A DNA stretch of 64,000 nucleotides. Source: Salinimicrobium soli (GTDB taxonomy: Bacteria > Bacteroidota > Bacteroidia > Flavobacteriales > Flavobacteriaceae). The notes under the pieces were generated by a model that saw only the letters and a program-made list of their open reading frames with translations, was not told the origin of the DNA and did no database searches. The position numbers and the translations under genes are program-made. Positions 50,887 to 59,702 of the stretch are shown here, piece by piece. How positions within the stretch are numbered: position 1 is the first letter of the stretch; every line of letters starts with the position of its first letter. The DNA is taken from positions 310,001-374,000 of the forward strand of contig NZ_JBLUWW010000003.1 of assembly GCF_048323655.1 (NCBI RefSeq), in the 5' to 3' direction.

Positions 50887-53811
50887 TTAAAATGTAAGGT
50901 TTAGACCCAGAGCATAAGTGCGTGGTCTAGGATAGAAGTTATTATCTATACCTCCCGCGATCTCAGGATCAAGTCCCTTATAATCGCTTATTGTAAGAAC
51001 ATTTGTGGCAGTTAGAGAAGCTCTGAAATCCACTTTTTCCCCAGGTATAAGATATCCTACAGAAATGTTATCCAGTTTCACGAAATCAGCATTTCTCACA
51101 TAGTAATCAGAGAAAAATTGGCTTTTTTCAAACTCAGTGGTCAGCACATTTGAGTTGAAATTCGAATAATATGGTGCAGGAGTAACTGTACCTGCTCCAA
51201 CGAATCCTGTACTTGACTGGGTGTTGTTATACATGTACCCGCCAAAGCTACCTCTGAAGGTAAAGCTGAAGTCAAAGTCTCTATAGTTGAAACTGTTGGT
51301 CAATCCCATATAGAAGTCAGGAGACGCCTTTTTGTATGGCTGTCTGTCAGCTTCTGTAATTACGTTGTCCCCGTTCACATCCACATAGGCTCCTTCAATA
51401 GGATCTCCGTTGGAATCATAAACCTGGCGGTACACGAAGAAAGTGGTAGGATCAATACCGGTTTTCCACAACTGGATGGTGTTACCTACACCTCCGCTAA
51501 TTCCTCCCTGGGGGATGAAGAAGTTTGGATTTTCACCTAAAGATAATTTTGTGATCTCAAGATCCTGGAAGGTAATGTTGTAATTGACATTCCAATTGAT
51601 AGCATCAGTTTGAACGATCTTTCCGTTCAACCCAATTTCAAGTCCTTTACTTACAGTTTCTCCAACATTGGTTAATAACTGGTCAGATAAATTTGCTCCG
51701 GCAGGAACAGGAACGAAGGCAAGAAGACCATCTGTTGTTCTGTGGTAAGCATCTACGCTACCGCTAAAACGGTCATTAAAGAATCCGAAATCCAGACCTA
51801 CGTTGTAAGTCTTAAGTTCTTCCCATTTAAGGTTAGCATCAAATTCTTCAGGCCTTAAAGTATTGTAAAAAGTATTTCCGAATTGATAGCTTGCTCCGGT
51901 TTTACTTGGAGAATAATAAGCAATATACCCGTAGTTGTTACCTACTTCCTGGTTTCCGGTCACCCCGTAACCTGCTCTCAGCTTTAATTCAGAAAGTGTT
52001 TCCGAATCTTTCAGGAAATCTTCATTATTGATCTTCCACCCAACTGACACAGCGGGGAAAGAACTCCAGCGGTTATCTTTACTGAAACGGGAGGACCCAT
52101 CCATACGATAACTTCCTGAAATAAGATATTTATCAGCGATATCAAAACTTGCTCTCGCAAAGTAAGATTCCAGAGCGTTTCGGTTCTTAACTAATGGAGT
52201 AATAACTAAATTATTTTCAGCCTGGTAATCGGCATATTTGGTCTGACTGGAAATGAAGAACTCCTGGTAGGAATGTCCTGCAGTAAGATCAACATTCGTA
52301 TTAATGGCTTCAATAACAGGCTTGTAATTGAAATAGAAATCTAAAAGCGTGTTACGGTTGAATCCCCAGTAAACTTCATTGTCAGGAATTGGCTGTGTTA
52401 CTACTGCCGAAGTCAGTGGTCTACGGTTATAGCCGTCATTTTCTGCGTAGTCAACACCTGCGTTCAGATTGAACCTAAGTCCTTCTAAAAATGGTAAACG
52501 GTAATCAACGTTGAAGTTTGTTATAACACGATCAGTTTGTCCGTGAGAATCTCTTTGTTTAAGAAGGGCAAGTGGGTTGCGGGTGGCAAGGCCATATGCA
52601 TCATTCCCGTTTCTAAACTCAAAGTATCCGCCAAATGGGCTGGATGGATCATAGATCGGTTGAGTTGGGTCAAAATTGACTGCTGCACCAATTGCTCCCT
52701 GATCAGCGAAGTCGTTTTCGTCCATACTTCCTTTAGCAGTAAGGGTTAATTTTAGGTCATTATCCAGGAAATCTCCGTTAAGAGCAAGGTTAATAGCATT
52801 TCTTGTGTAACGGTCAGTCTTTAGTACACCTGTTTGATTGGTATGGTTAAAGTTGACGCGGTAATAAATGTTATCAAATCCCTGTGATACTGTAAAGTTA
52901 TGAATGGATCCTAAAGCGGTTTGATAGATCTGGTCCTGCCAGTCAGTATTGGCTTCTCCTAAAAGGCTGAGATCAGTTCCAGGAGTGTTTTCAATTAAAT
53001 TTCTGAATTGATCTGCATCAAGAACATCTACAGTTTCTGTAATTGTTCCTACTGAAGCATCCAGATTGTATTCAAACTTAAGACCTGAATCTTTTTTACC
53101 TTTTTTGGTAGTAATAAGGATTACCCCGTTAGAAGCTCTTGATCCATAAATTGCAGTTGCTGAAGCATCTTTCAAAACCACAAAGTCCTCAATTTCATTC
53201 GGGTTAATGGCGTTGAGCTGGTTTCTTACTCCCTGAACTCCACGCTGGTCAAGTGGCAATCCGTCAACAACGATCAATGGTGAGTTGTTTGCAGAAAGAG
53301 AAGAACCTCCTCGAATTCTAATTTCACCACCACCACCTGGAGCTCCGTTTCCTCCGGTAATTCTTACCCCGGCAGATTTCCCTGAGATCAACTGTTCAGG
53401 AGATACAATTGCTCCCTTGTTGAATTCTTCACTGGAAATTTGTTCTACAGATCCTGTGGCATCTTGTCTTCGTGTGGAACCGTATCCAATAAGCACGACT
53501 TCTTCAAGTACAGCCGTATCTGGCCCCAGAGTTACATTTATAGTCTCCTGGCCTGTATATGGAATTTCCTGTGTGGCGAATCCTAAATAGGAATAGACGA
53601 TCACATCGTCCAGATCTACGCCGTCAAGGGTGTATTCCCCATCGAAGTTGGTTGTGGTACCTGTTGTGGTACCTTTAATAATAACGTTTGCACCCGGTAT
53701 AGGCATGCCGGTATCCCGTTCTGTAACAGTTCCGGACACCGTTGATTGTGCAAAAAAGCTCAAAGGCATCATAAACAACAGAAGCAATGAACTTTTAATA
53801 AGTGTTCTCAT
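50887..53811 (-). CDS. susC: SusC/RagA-family TonB-dependent outer-membrane transporter
   Basis: The 974-residue protein (ATG at 53811) has a signal peptide (1-22), a carboxypeptidase-like domain (QSTVSGTVTERDTGMPIPGA at about 22-41), the plug with GYGSTRRQDATGSV and the SusC-type DASATAIYGSRASNGVILIT, then the 22-strand barrel to an aromatic C-terminus. It imports glycan across the outer membrane using TonB energy. The frame extends 26 codons further upstream, but that segment lacks a signal peptide, so the internal ATG is chosen. The operon is divergent from the LacI-type gene. Confidence 0.96.
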   Translation of the reverse strand: MRTLIKSSLLLLFMMPLSFFAQSTVSGTVTERDTGMPIPGANVIIKGTTTGTTTNFDGEYTLDGVDLDDVIVYSYLGFATQEIPYTGQETINVTLGPDTAVLEEVVLIGYGSTRRQDATGSVEQISSEEFNKGAIVSPEQLISGKSAGVRITGGNGAPGGGGEIRIRGGSSLSANNSPLIVVDGLPLDQRGVQGVRNQLNAINPNEIEDFVVLKDASATAIYGSRASNGVILITTKKGKKDSGLKFEYNLDASVGTITETVDVLDADQFRNLIENTPGTDLSLLGEANTDWQDQIYQTALGSIHNFTVSQGFDNIYYRVNFNHTNQTGVLKTDRYTRNAINLALNGDFLDNDLKLTLTAKGSMDENDFADQGAIGAAVNFDPTQPIYDPSSPFGGYFEFRNGNDAYGLATRNPLALLKQRDSHGQTDRVITNFNVDYRLPFLEGLRFNLNAGVDYAENDGYNRRPLTSAVVTQPIPDNEVYWGFNRNTLLDFYFNYKPVIEAINTNVDLTAGHSYQEFFISSQTKYADYQAENNLVITPLVKNRNALESYFARASFDIADKYLISGSYRMDGSSRFSKDNRWSSFPAVSVGWKINNEDFLKDSETLSELKLRAGYGVTGNQEVGNNYGYIAYYSPSKTGASYQFGNTFYNTLRPEEFDANLKWEELKTYNVGLDFGFFNDRFSGSVDAYHRTTDGLLAFVPVPAGANLSDQLLTNVGETVSKGLEIGLNGKIVQTDAINWNVNYNITFQDLEITKLSLGENPNFFIPQGGISGGVGNTIQLWKTGIDPTTFFVYRQVYDSNGDPIEGAYVDVNGDNVITEADRQPYKKASPDFYMGLTNSFNYRDFDFSFTFRGSFGGYMYNNTQSSTGFVGAGTVTPAPYYSNFNSNVLTTEFEKSQFFSDYYVRNADFVKLDNISVGYLIPGEKVDFRASLTATNVLTISDYKGLDPEIAGGIDNNFYPRPRTYALGLNLTF

Positions 53812-53889
53812 AGATTGAATGTTAGGTTTTACTTTTATTTTAACCTTATATTTTAACTTCCCGGGATTAAAAGTAGGTAATTTGGCCAC

Positions 53890-53938
53890 GACAAAGGCAT
53901 GACCTTCGTCATCCGGGGGTCGCGAAAACGTTTTCGTG
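53890..53938. promoter_or_regulatory. LacI-type operator and a second dyad between susC and the LacI-type gene
   Basis: CGAAAACGTTTTCG (53923-53936) is a perfect 14-base palindrome of the classical LacI/GalR type. Ten to thirty bases to the left, GACAAAGG..CCTTCGTC (53890-53910) forms a second dyad with one mismatch. The latter overlaps a TGCCTTTG sequence on the minus strand that may be the susC -7 box, so the repressor could directly block or tune susC. Confidence 0.7.
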
Positions 53939-54027
53939 TTGAAAACTTTCTTGAGTTCCGAATTTAAGGAATAATTATTATAGTTTTACGACACTGTTAA
54001 AATTAAGATTTTTAAGTCCTATTATAT

Positions 54028-55068
54028 ATGAAGCCCAAATTGACCCTTAAACAGATTGCCCGTGAACTGGATGTTTCAGTTTCCACTGTTTCTAAAGCTC
54101 TTCGCGATAGTGCTGAGATAAGTGAGGAGACCCGTCAAAAAATAAAGGCCTTTGCGAAACTATATAATTATAAACCCAACAATATTGCCCTAAGCCTAAA
54201 GAACCGAAAGACAAGGACCATAGGAATAGTTCTTCCGGAGATAGTACACGACTTTTTTGCCACTGTTATTGGGGGGGTAGAACAGGTTGCAAATAAGCAC
54301 GGATATAATGTGATCATTTGCCTTTCGAACAATTCTTTTGACCGGGAAGTGATGAATATGGAGATGCTGGCAAATGGTAGTACAGACGGATTTATACTTT
54401 CTGTTGCAAAGGAAACACAGCAAAAAGAAGATTATCACCATTTAGAGGAGGTGATTAATCAAGGTATGCCTGTCGTTATGTTTGATCGTGTGGTGGATGA
54501 AATAGTGTGTGATAAAGTTATTATTGATGATTCAGAAGGCGCAAAAAAGGCAGTTCAGCACCTTATTGATCTCAATTGCAGGAAAATCGGTATTATTACC
54601 ACGGTTGACTATGTAAGTGTTGGGAAACTACGAACTAAAGGTTATATCGAAGCACTCCAAAAAAATGGAATGCAGGTGGATGAAGAAAATATCCTGAAGA
54701 TCGAAGATATGGAGAGGAGTGAAGAGGAGATAATAGACTTCATTAAAAAACGTGAATTGGATGGTATCTTTGCTGTTAATGAGCAATTTGGAGCAAGTGC
54801 AGTTAGAGGATTAAAAGAAAAAGGATTGGAGGTTCCAAAAGATGCTGTGGTAATAAGTTTTTCAGATGGAGAGCTTTCAAAAAGGTTCATTCCCAGCCTT
54901 TCTACAATTAGTCAGCACGGCGCTGAAATGGGAGCCAGGGCGGCAGAATTGTTGATCGAAAGACTCGAAAGGCCTGTTGAAGCTGATGAACGCTTTAAAA
55001 CAGAGGTAATTGAGACCAGTCTAATACAGCGCGAATCAACTCTAAGAACAAAATTAACTTCGGTTTAA
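54028..55068 (+). CDS. LacI/GalR-family transcriptional regulator
   Basis: The 346-residue protein has an N-terminal helix-turn-helix (LTLKQIARELDVSVSTVSKA, about 5-24) with hinge, and a periplasmic-binding-protein-like domain (IGIVLPEIVHDFF onward) that senses a sugar. In Bacteroidota such proteins often control maltodextrin loci in place of the SusR two-domain sensor. It is divergent from susC and upstream of the MFS-GH operon, so it probably controls both. A LacI-type palindrome lies 92-105 bases upstream. Confidence 0.93.
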   Translation: MKPKLTLKQIARELDVSVSTVSKALRDSAEISEETRQKIKAFAKLYNYKPNNIALSLKNRKTRTIGIVLPEIVHDFFATVIGGVEQVANKHGYNVIICLSNNSFDREVMNMEMLANGSTDGFILSVAKETQQKEDYHHLEEVINQGMPVVMFDRVVDEIVCDKVIIDDSEGAKKAVQHLIDLNCRKIGIITTVDYVSVGKLRTKGYIEALQKNGMQVDEENILKIEDMERSEEEIIDFIKKRELDGIFAVNEQFGASAVRGLKEKGLEVPKDAVVISFSDGELSKRFIPSLSTISQHGAEMGARAAELLIERLERPVEADERFKTEVIETSLIQRESTLRTKLTSV

Positions 55069-55077
55069 TAATTTTAC

Positions 55078-55175
55078 TATCTTTACCCCGAATTTTATCA
55101 GAACTTATATTTTCACTTCCCCCTTTTAAGTTTTGATAAGTCTAAAAAGCTTATCGTAATCTAATCCTACGATAA
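55078..55175 (+). promoter_or_regulatory. Putative promoter and overlapping hairpin leader of the maltose operon
   Basis: TATCTTTA (55078-55085) is a one-mismatch -7 box, giving a start near 55092. The leader then holds three inverted repeats. P1: 55095-55107 with 55127-55139, 13 pairs including one G-U. P2: GATAAG 55135-55140 with CTTATC 55150-55155. P3: TTATCGTA 55151-55158 with TACGATAA 55168-55175, the last base being the A of the ATG. P1 and P2 exclude each other, as do P2 and P3. Confidence 0.45.
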
Positions 55176-56695
55176 TGCAGAAACGCACGTTGAGTTTTTG
55201 GGAGATCTGGAACATGAGTTTTGGATTTCTTGGTATCCAATTTGGTTTTGCCCTGCAAAACGCCAATACCTCCAGAATTTTTGAAACCCTTGGAGCTGAT
55301 GTAGATCAGATCCCGATCCTTTGGATTGCTGCCCCTGTTACGGGACTGGTAGTTCAACCTATTATCGGGTATTTTAGTGATCGCACCTGGACCCGCTTGG
55401 GTAGAAGAAGACCTTATTTTCTGGCGGGTGCAATATTATCCTCTATAGCCTTATTTATAATGCCTAACTCACCCACATTGTGGATTGCAGCAGGTACTTT
55501 GTGGATCATGGACGCCTCCATTAATATTTCTATGGAGCCTTTCCGTGCTTTTGTGGGGGATAATCTTCCTGCAAAACAAAGAACGTTGGGGTTTGCCATG
55601 CAGAGCTTTTTTATAGGAACAGGAGCCGTTGTAGGTTCTTTGTTGCCGTATATGTTCTCTAACTGGCTTGGCATTAGTAACACTGCTCCGGAAGGGATCA
55701 TCCCCGATTCTGTAAAATGGTCTTTTTATGTGGGAGGGATCGTATTCTTCCTTGCCGTACTGTGGACTGTTTTTAAGTCTTCGGAATATTCTCCTGAAGA
55801 ATTAGAGGAATTTGAAAAGCGCGATCGAGAAGCGGTTGCCAAAGTGGTCAAAAAAGAAGACCGGGAACAGAATATTAAAAAACAGCTTATTTCCGGACTG
55901 GTCATGCTGATTTTAGGAAGTTTGGTGACCTGGTACATCTATGACCATGATCTTACGAAAGAACTTTATATTCTTTTCGTAGGTCTTATTGTGACCGGAG
56001 CACTTTTCATCCTTGCCTCACAGCTGCGGAAGAAGAAAGTACAGAACGGGTTCACCACTATTATTACAGATATGCTGAACATGCCCGAGACCATGAAACA
56101 ATTGGCCTGGGTACAGTTCTTCTCCTGGTTTGCCCTTTTTTCAATGTGGATCTATACCACAGCCGCTGTCACAGGACATGTCTTTGGTGCGACAGATCCA
56201 ACATCTGAACTTTATAACGACGCTGCAGACTGGGTGCCGGTGATGTTTACAGTTTACAATGGTGTAGCGGCTGCTGTAGCTTTTCTGCTTCCGGTAATTG
56301 CCCAAAAGACCAGTAATAGAATAACCCATTTGTTAGCCCTGTGTTTTGGAGGTATAGGTTTGATCTCAATCTATTTCCTTTCAAGTAAGGCAGGCCTGCT
56401 ACTTTCTATGGTAGGTGTGGGGATTGCCTGGGCGAGCATTCTATCATTGCCTTATGCAATGCTATCAGGATCTCTTCCCTCGGCTAAAATGGGGTATTAT
56501 ATGGGAGTGTTCAACTTTTTTATTGTAATTCCACAAATAGTTGCCGCGACCATTTTAGGATACCTGGTAAAAGAATTTTTTGGAAATGATCCTGTTTATG
56601 CCATAGTGGTAGGAGGCTTTTCCATGATACTTTCAGGACTATTGACCCTGAGAGTGCGAACAAAAAAACGAGTAAATATTCATGAACAAGTATAA
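55175..56695 (+). CDS. MFS sugar transporter, SLC45/MalY-like
   Basis: The 506-residue protein has twelve membrane helices and the GPH/SLC45-type motif DRTWTRLGRRRPYFLAGA (about 69-86), the usual D-R-T-x-R-x-G-R-R-R loop. The C-terminal half contains a central cytoplasmic loop (about 210-250). In the maltose locus it should import maltose or maltodextrin. It overlaps the next gene by 14 bases. The long leader may control translation. Confidence 0.9.
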   Translation: MQKRTLSFWEIWNMSFGFLGIQFGFALQNANTSRIFETLGADVDQIPILWIAAPVTGLVVQPIIGYFSDRTWTRLGRRRPYFLAGAILSSIALFIMPNSPTLWIAAGTLWIMDASINISMEPFRAFVGDNLPAKQRTLGFAMQSFFIGTGAVVGSLLPYMFSNWLGISNTAPEGIIPDSVKWSFYVGGIVFFLAVLWTVFKSSEYSPEELEEFEKRDREAVAKVVKKEDREQNIKKQLISGLVMLILGSLVTWYIYDHDLTKELYILFVGLIVTGALFILASQLRKKKVQNGFTTIITDMLNMPETMKQLAWVQFFSWFALFSMWIYTTAAVTGHVFGATDPTSELYNDAADWVPVMFTVYNGVAAAVAFLLPVIAQKTSNRITHLLALCFGGIGLISIYFLSSKAGLLLSMVGVGIAWASILSLPYAMLSGSLPSAKMGYYMGVFNFFIVIPQIVAATILGYLVKEFFGNDPVYAIVVGGFSMILSGLLTLRVRTKKRVNIHEQV

Positions 56696-57347
56696 AGGAA
56701 TAATTTTTGACCTTGACGGGGTTATTGTGGATACTGCAAAGTTCCACTACCTGGCATGGAGAAAATTAGCGAATGATATGGGTTTTGATATAACCCTTGA
56801 GCAGAATGAACAATTAAAAGGAGTTAGTCGGATACACTCTCTCGAACGAATTTTGGGTTGGGGAGGAAAGTCGGTTTCAGAAGATAAGTTTGAAACGCTG
56901 ATGGCTTCCAAAAATGAGGATTATCTGGCACGTATCTCCGGAATGTCAGCAGAAGACCTGTTGCCGGGAGTTAAAAAAGTATTGGACTATTTATATGAAA
57001 ATAAAATTCCTTTTGCACTTGGCTCAGCAAGTAAAAATGCCAGGCCTATTTTAAAAGGTCTCGGTATTTCGGAATGGTTTACAGCCATTGTCGATGGAAA
57101 TGACGTCCATAAGGCTAAACCAGATCCGGAAGTCTTCCTTGTCGCTGCTGAAAAACTTGCTTTAAAACCCGAAGAATGCGTGGTCTTTGAAGATTCCGTA
57201 GCAGGAATAGAGGCCGCTAATCGGGCAGGAATGCTGAGCGTGGGAATTGGTGATAAAGAGGTTTTGAAGGGAGCAGATTATATCTTTGCCGACTTTACCG
57301 AAATAGATTTAGAGTTTATAAAAAAATTGTTAGAAAGTAAGAAATGA
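56682..57347 (+). CDS. pgmB: Beta-phosphoglucomutase
   Basis: The 221-residue HAD-family protein has FDLDGVIVDTA (Asp10 nucleophile, Asp12 acid/base), the GSASKNARP loop and VFEDSVAGIEAA. It converts beta-glucose 1-phosphate, the product of GH65 maltose phosphorylase, to glucose 6-phosphate. Its start overlaps the MFS gene by 14 bases and its end overlaps GH65 by four (ATGA type), a tight co-translated trio. Confidence 0.95.
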   Translation: MNKYKGIIFDLDGVIVDTAKFHYLAWRKLANDMGFDITLEQNEQLKGVSRIHSLERILGWGGKSVSEDKFETLMASKNEDYLARISGMSAEDLLPGVKKVLDYLYENKIPFALGSASKNARPILKGLGISEWFTAIVDGNDVHKAKPDPEVFLVAAEKLALKPEECVVFEDSVAGIEAANRAGMLSVGIGDKEVLKGADYIFADFTEIDLEFIKKLLESKK

Positions 57348-59650
57348 ATCAGGATTATATTAAACCAGATAGTTGGTCGATCATTGAAGAGGGATTTGAG
57401 TCAGAAAGAGTGAAGTCTTCCGAAAGTCTCTTTAGTATTGGAAATGGAGCGATGGGTCAACGGGCTAATTTCGAAGAGGAATATTCCGGCCCTACCTTTC
57501 AGGGAAGTTATATAGCAGGTGTTTATTACCCCGACAAAACAAAAGTGGGTTGGTGGAAGAACGGATATCCCGAATACTTTGCTAAAGTATTGAATGCCCC
57601 TAACTGGATCGGGATCAACTTATTGATCAACGGAGAGTCTTTTGACCTTTTTAAATGTACTGAAGTTAAAGACTTCCGCAGAGAATTGAATATGAAAGAG
57701 GGCTGGTATGAGCGCAGTTTTGTGGCTACCACCCCCGAGGGAATTGATTTAGCTGTTAAAGTAGTTCGTTTCCTATCCATTGCTCGCAATGAATTAGGAG
57801 CGATCAAGTTCGATGTTGAATTGTTGAATTCAGATGCGACAGTAGTTTTTGAACCGTATATAGATAGTGGTATTACTAATGAAGATGCCAATTGGGAAGA
57901 GAAATTCTGGAAGACTTTAGATGTAAGTACGCGGGATCAGAGAGGGTTTATTACTTCAAAAACCCTCAAAACCGAATACCACACCACCGCATTTATGCAG
58001 TCACAGGTCTTTAAAAATGGACATCTCGTGCCTGTAGAAGCGAGTGAAGTTCTCTTTGACGAAAAGATCTCCTTCCGGTATTCCTTAGATGCTCAAAAAG
58101 GGGAAAAAATTACCCTTCAAAAGTTCGGAGGTTATGTGACGGACATGAATCATAAGCGGGAGGAATTGGTTTCCGCAGCTGCGAATGTACTGGAGCAGGC
58201 TGTAAGTGCAGGGTTTGACACTTTGCTCAACGAGCAGAAAAATGCGTGGTCCAAGATCTGGGAAATGGCCGATATCTCTATAGAAGGAGATGTAAAGGCA
58301 CAACAGGGGATCAGGTTCAATATTTTCCAGTTGAACCAGACATATTTAGGAGAAGATGCGAGGTTGAATATTGGCCCTAAAGGTTTTACCGGAGAGAAAT
58401 ATGGTGGTAGCACCTATTGGGACACAGAGGCCTACTGTATTCCATTCTATATGGCGACCAAAGATCAGCATGTTGCCAGAAACCTCCTGACCTATCGTTA
58501 TAATCAGCTCGATAAAGCGATAGAAAATGCGAAGAAGCTGGGCTTTACCAATGGGGCAGCCCTGTATCCAATGGTGACCATGAACGGAGAGGAAAGCCAT
58601 AATGAATGGGAGATCACTTTCGAGGAGATCCACCGTAATGGAGCGATGGTCGTTGCTATTAAACGTTATGTGGACTTCACAGGAGACTTCAGCTACATTC
58701 CTGAAAAAGGTTTGGAAGTTATGATCGCTATTGCACGCTTCTGGCAGCAAAGAGCAAATTACAGTACTCAGAAAGACAAGTACGTGATCCTTGGGGTGAC
58801 CGGTCCAAATGAGTATGAGAACAACGTTAACAATAACTGGTACACCAATTATATTGCGAAATGGTGTATTGAGTACACTATTGCTGCTATTGATAGCGTA
58901 AAAAATGAGTTTTCTCAGGATCATGATCGTATCATGGCCAAAACAGGGCTCACTGCTGAAGAACTTGCGAGATGGCAAGAAGTGGCAGAAAAAATGTACT
59001 TCCCTTATTCAGAAGAATATAAAGTATTCCTGCAGCAGGATAACTTCCTGGATAAGGAGATCATTCCTGTATCAGAACTGGATAAAACTCAGCGACCGAT
59101 CAACCAGAAATGGAGCTGGGACCGAATCTTACGTTCCTGTTATATCAAACAGGCCGATGTGCTTCAGGGATTCTACTTTTTCGAAGACCACTTCTCGATG
59201 GAAGAACTTGAAAAACACTTTGATTTCTATGAGCCATTGACGGTTCATGAATCATCCCTTTCTCCTTGTGTTCATAGTATTCAGGCGGCTGTTCTGGACA
59301 GAATGGACCAGGCCTATAAATTCTATCTTCGAACCTCAAGGCTGGATCTTGACGACTACAACAATGAGGTGAAGGAGGGATGTCATATTACGAGTATGGC
59401 CGGTACCTGGATGAGTATTGTGGAAGGATTTGGAGGAATGCGCGTTGTTGATGGGCAGCTGTCTTTCAACCCTAAGATCCCGAATGGCTGGGAAGCATTT
59501 TCTTTTAAAATTAATTACCGCAATAAGATCCTGAAGGTGAATGTTGCTCCGGGAAAAACCAGCTTTAGCCTGGAAGGAAATGAGGCTATTGAGATCCTTG
59601 TAAAAGGTAAGGCTGTAAAAGTGGAGCCTAACCACTTAGTATGTGTTTAA
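57344..59650 (+). CDS. GH65 maltose phosphorylase
   Basis: The 768-residue protein has the GH65 barrel with the acid Glu490 in VTGPNEYENNVNNNWY and HESSLSPCVHSI before the C-terminal beta domain. It splits maltose with phosphate to glucose and beta-glucose 1-phosphate without ATP. The adjacent beta-phosphoglucomutase and maltose transporter support maltose over trehalose or kojibiose. No signal peptide is present, so it acts in the cytoplasm. A terminator-like hairpin follows and may reduce transcription of the two exported enzymes. Confidence 0.93.
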   Translation: MNQDYIKPDSWSIIEEGFESERVKSSESLFSIGNGAMGQRANFEEEYSGPTFQGSYIAGVYYPDKTKVGWWKNGYPEYFAKVLNAPNWIGINLLINGESFDLFKCTEVKDFRRELNMKEGWYERSFVATTPEGIDLAVKVVRFLSIARNELGAIKFDVELLNSDATVVFEPYIDSGITNEDANWEEKFWKTLDVSTRDQRGFITSKTLKTEYHTTAFMQSQVFKNGHLVPVEASEVLFDEKISFRYSLDAQKGEKITLQKFGGYVTDMNHKREELVSAAANVLEQAVSAGFDTLLNEQKNAWSKIWEMADISIEGDVKAQQGIRFNIFQLNQTYLGEDARLNIGPKGFTGEKYGGSTYWDTEAYCIPFYMATKDQHVARNLLTYRYNQLDKAIENAKKLGFTNGAALYPMVTMNGEESHNEWEITFEEIHRNGAMVVAIKRYVDFTGDFSYIPEKGLEVMIAIARFWQQRANYSTQKDKYVILGVTGPNEYENNVNNNWYTNYIAKWCIEYTIAAIDSVKNEFSQDHDRIMAKTGLTAEELARWQEVAEKMYFPYSEEYKVFLQQDNFLDKEIIPVSELDKTQRPINQKWSWDRILRSCYIKQADVLQGFYFFEDHFSMEELEKHFDFYEPLTVHESSLSPCVHSIQAAVLDRMDQAYKFYLRTSRLDLDDYNNEVKEGCHITSMAGTWMSIVEGFGGMRVVDGQLSFNPKIPNGWEAFSFKINYRNKILKVNVAPGKTSFSLEGNEAIEILVKGKAVKVEPNHLVCV

Positions 59651-59654
59651 AATC

Positions 59655-59685
59655 AAAAAGCTTCCTGGCAACGGGAAGCTTTTTT
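59655..59685 (+). terminator. Hairpin between GH65 and GH13 genes
   Basis: AAAAAGCTTCC pairs with GGAAGCTTTTT across an 8-base loop, with further T residues. It lies between two genes of one operon, so it may be a partial terminator or an mRNA processing/stability site. Confidence 0.7.
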
Positions 59686-59702
59686 AATATAAAATATAAG
59701 GT

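Noticed and set aside
53812..53889. 26-codon upstream extension of SusC
   Set aside because: It has no signal peptide at its start, whereas the ATG at 53811 is directly followed by one.
58346..58978. 210-codon open frame antisense to GH65
   Set aside because: It is a shadow of the GH65 catalytic domain, with no independent evidence.
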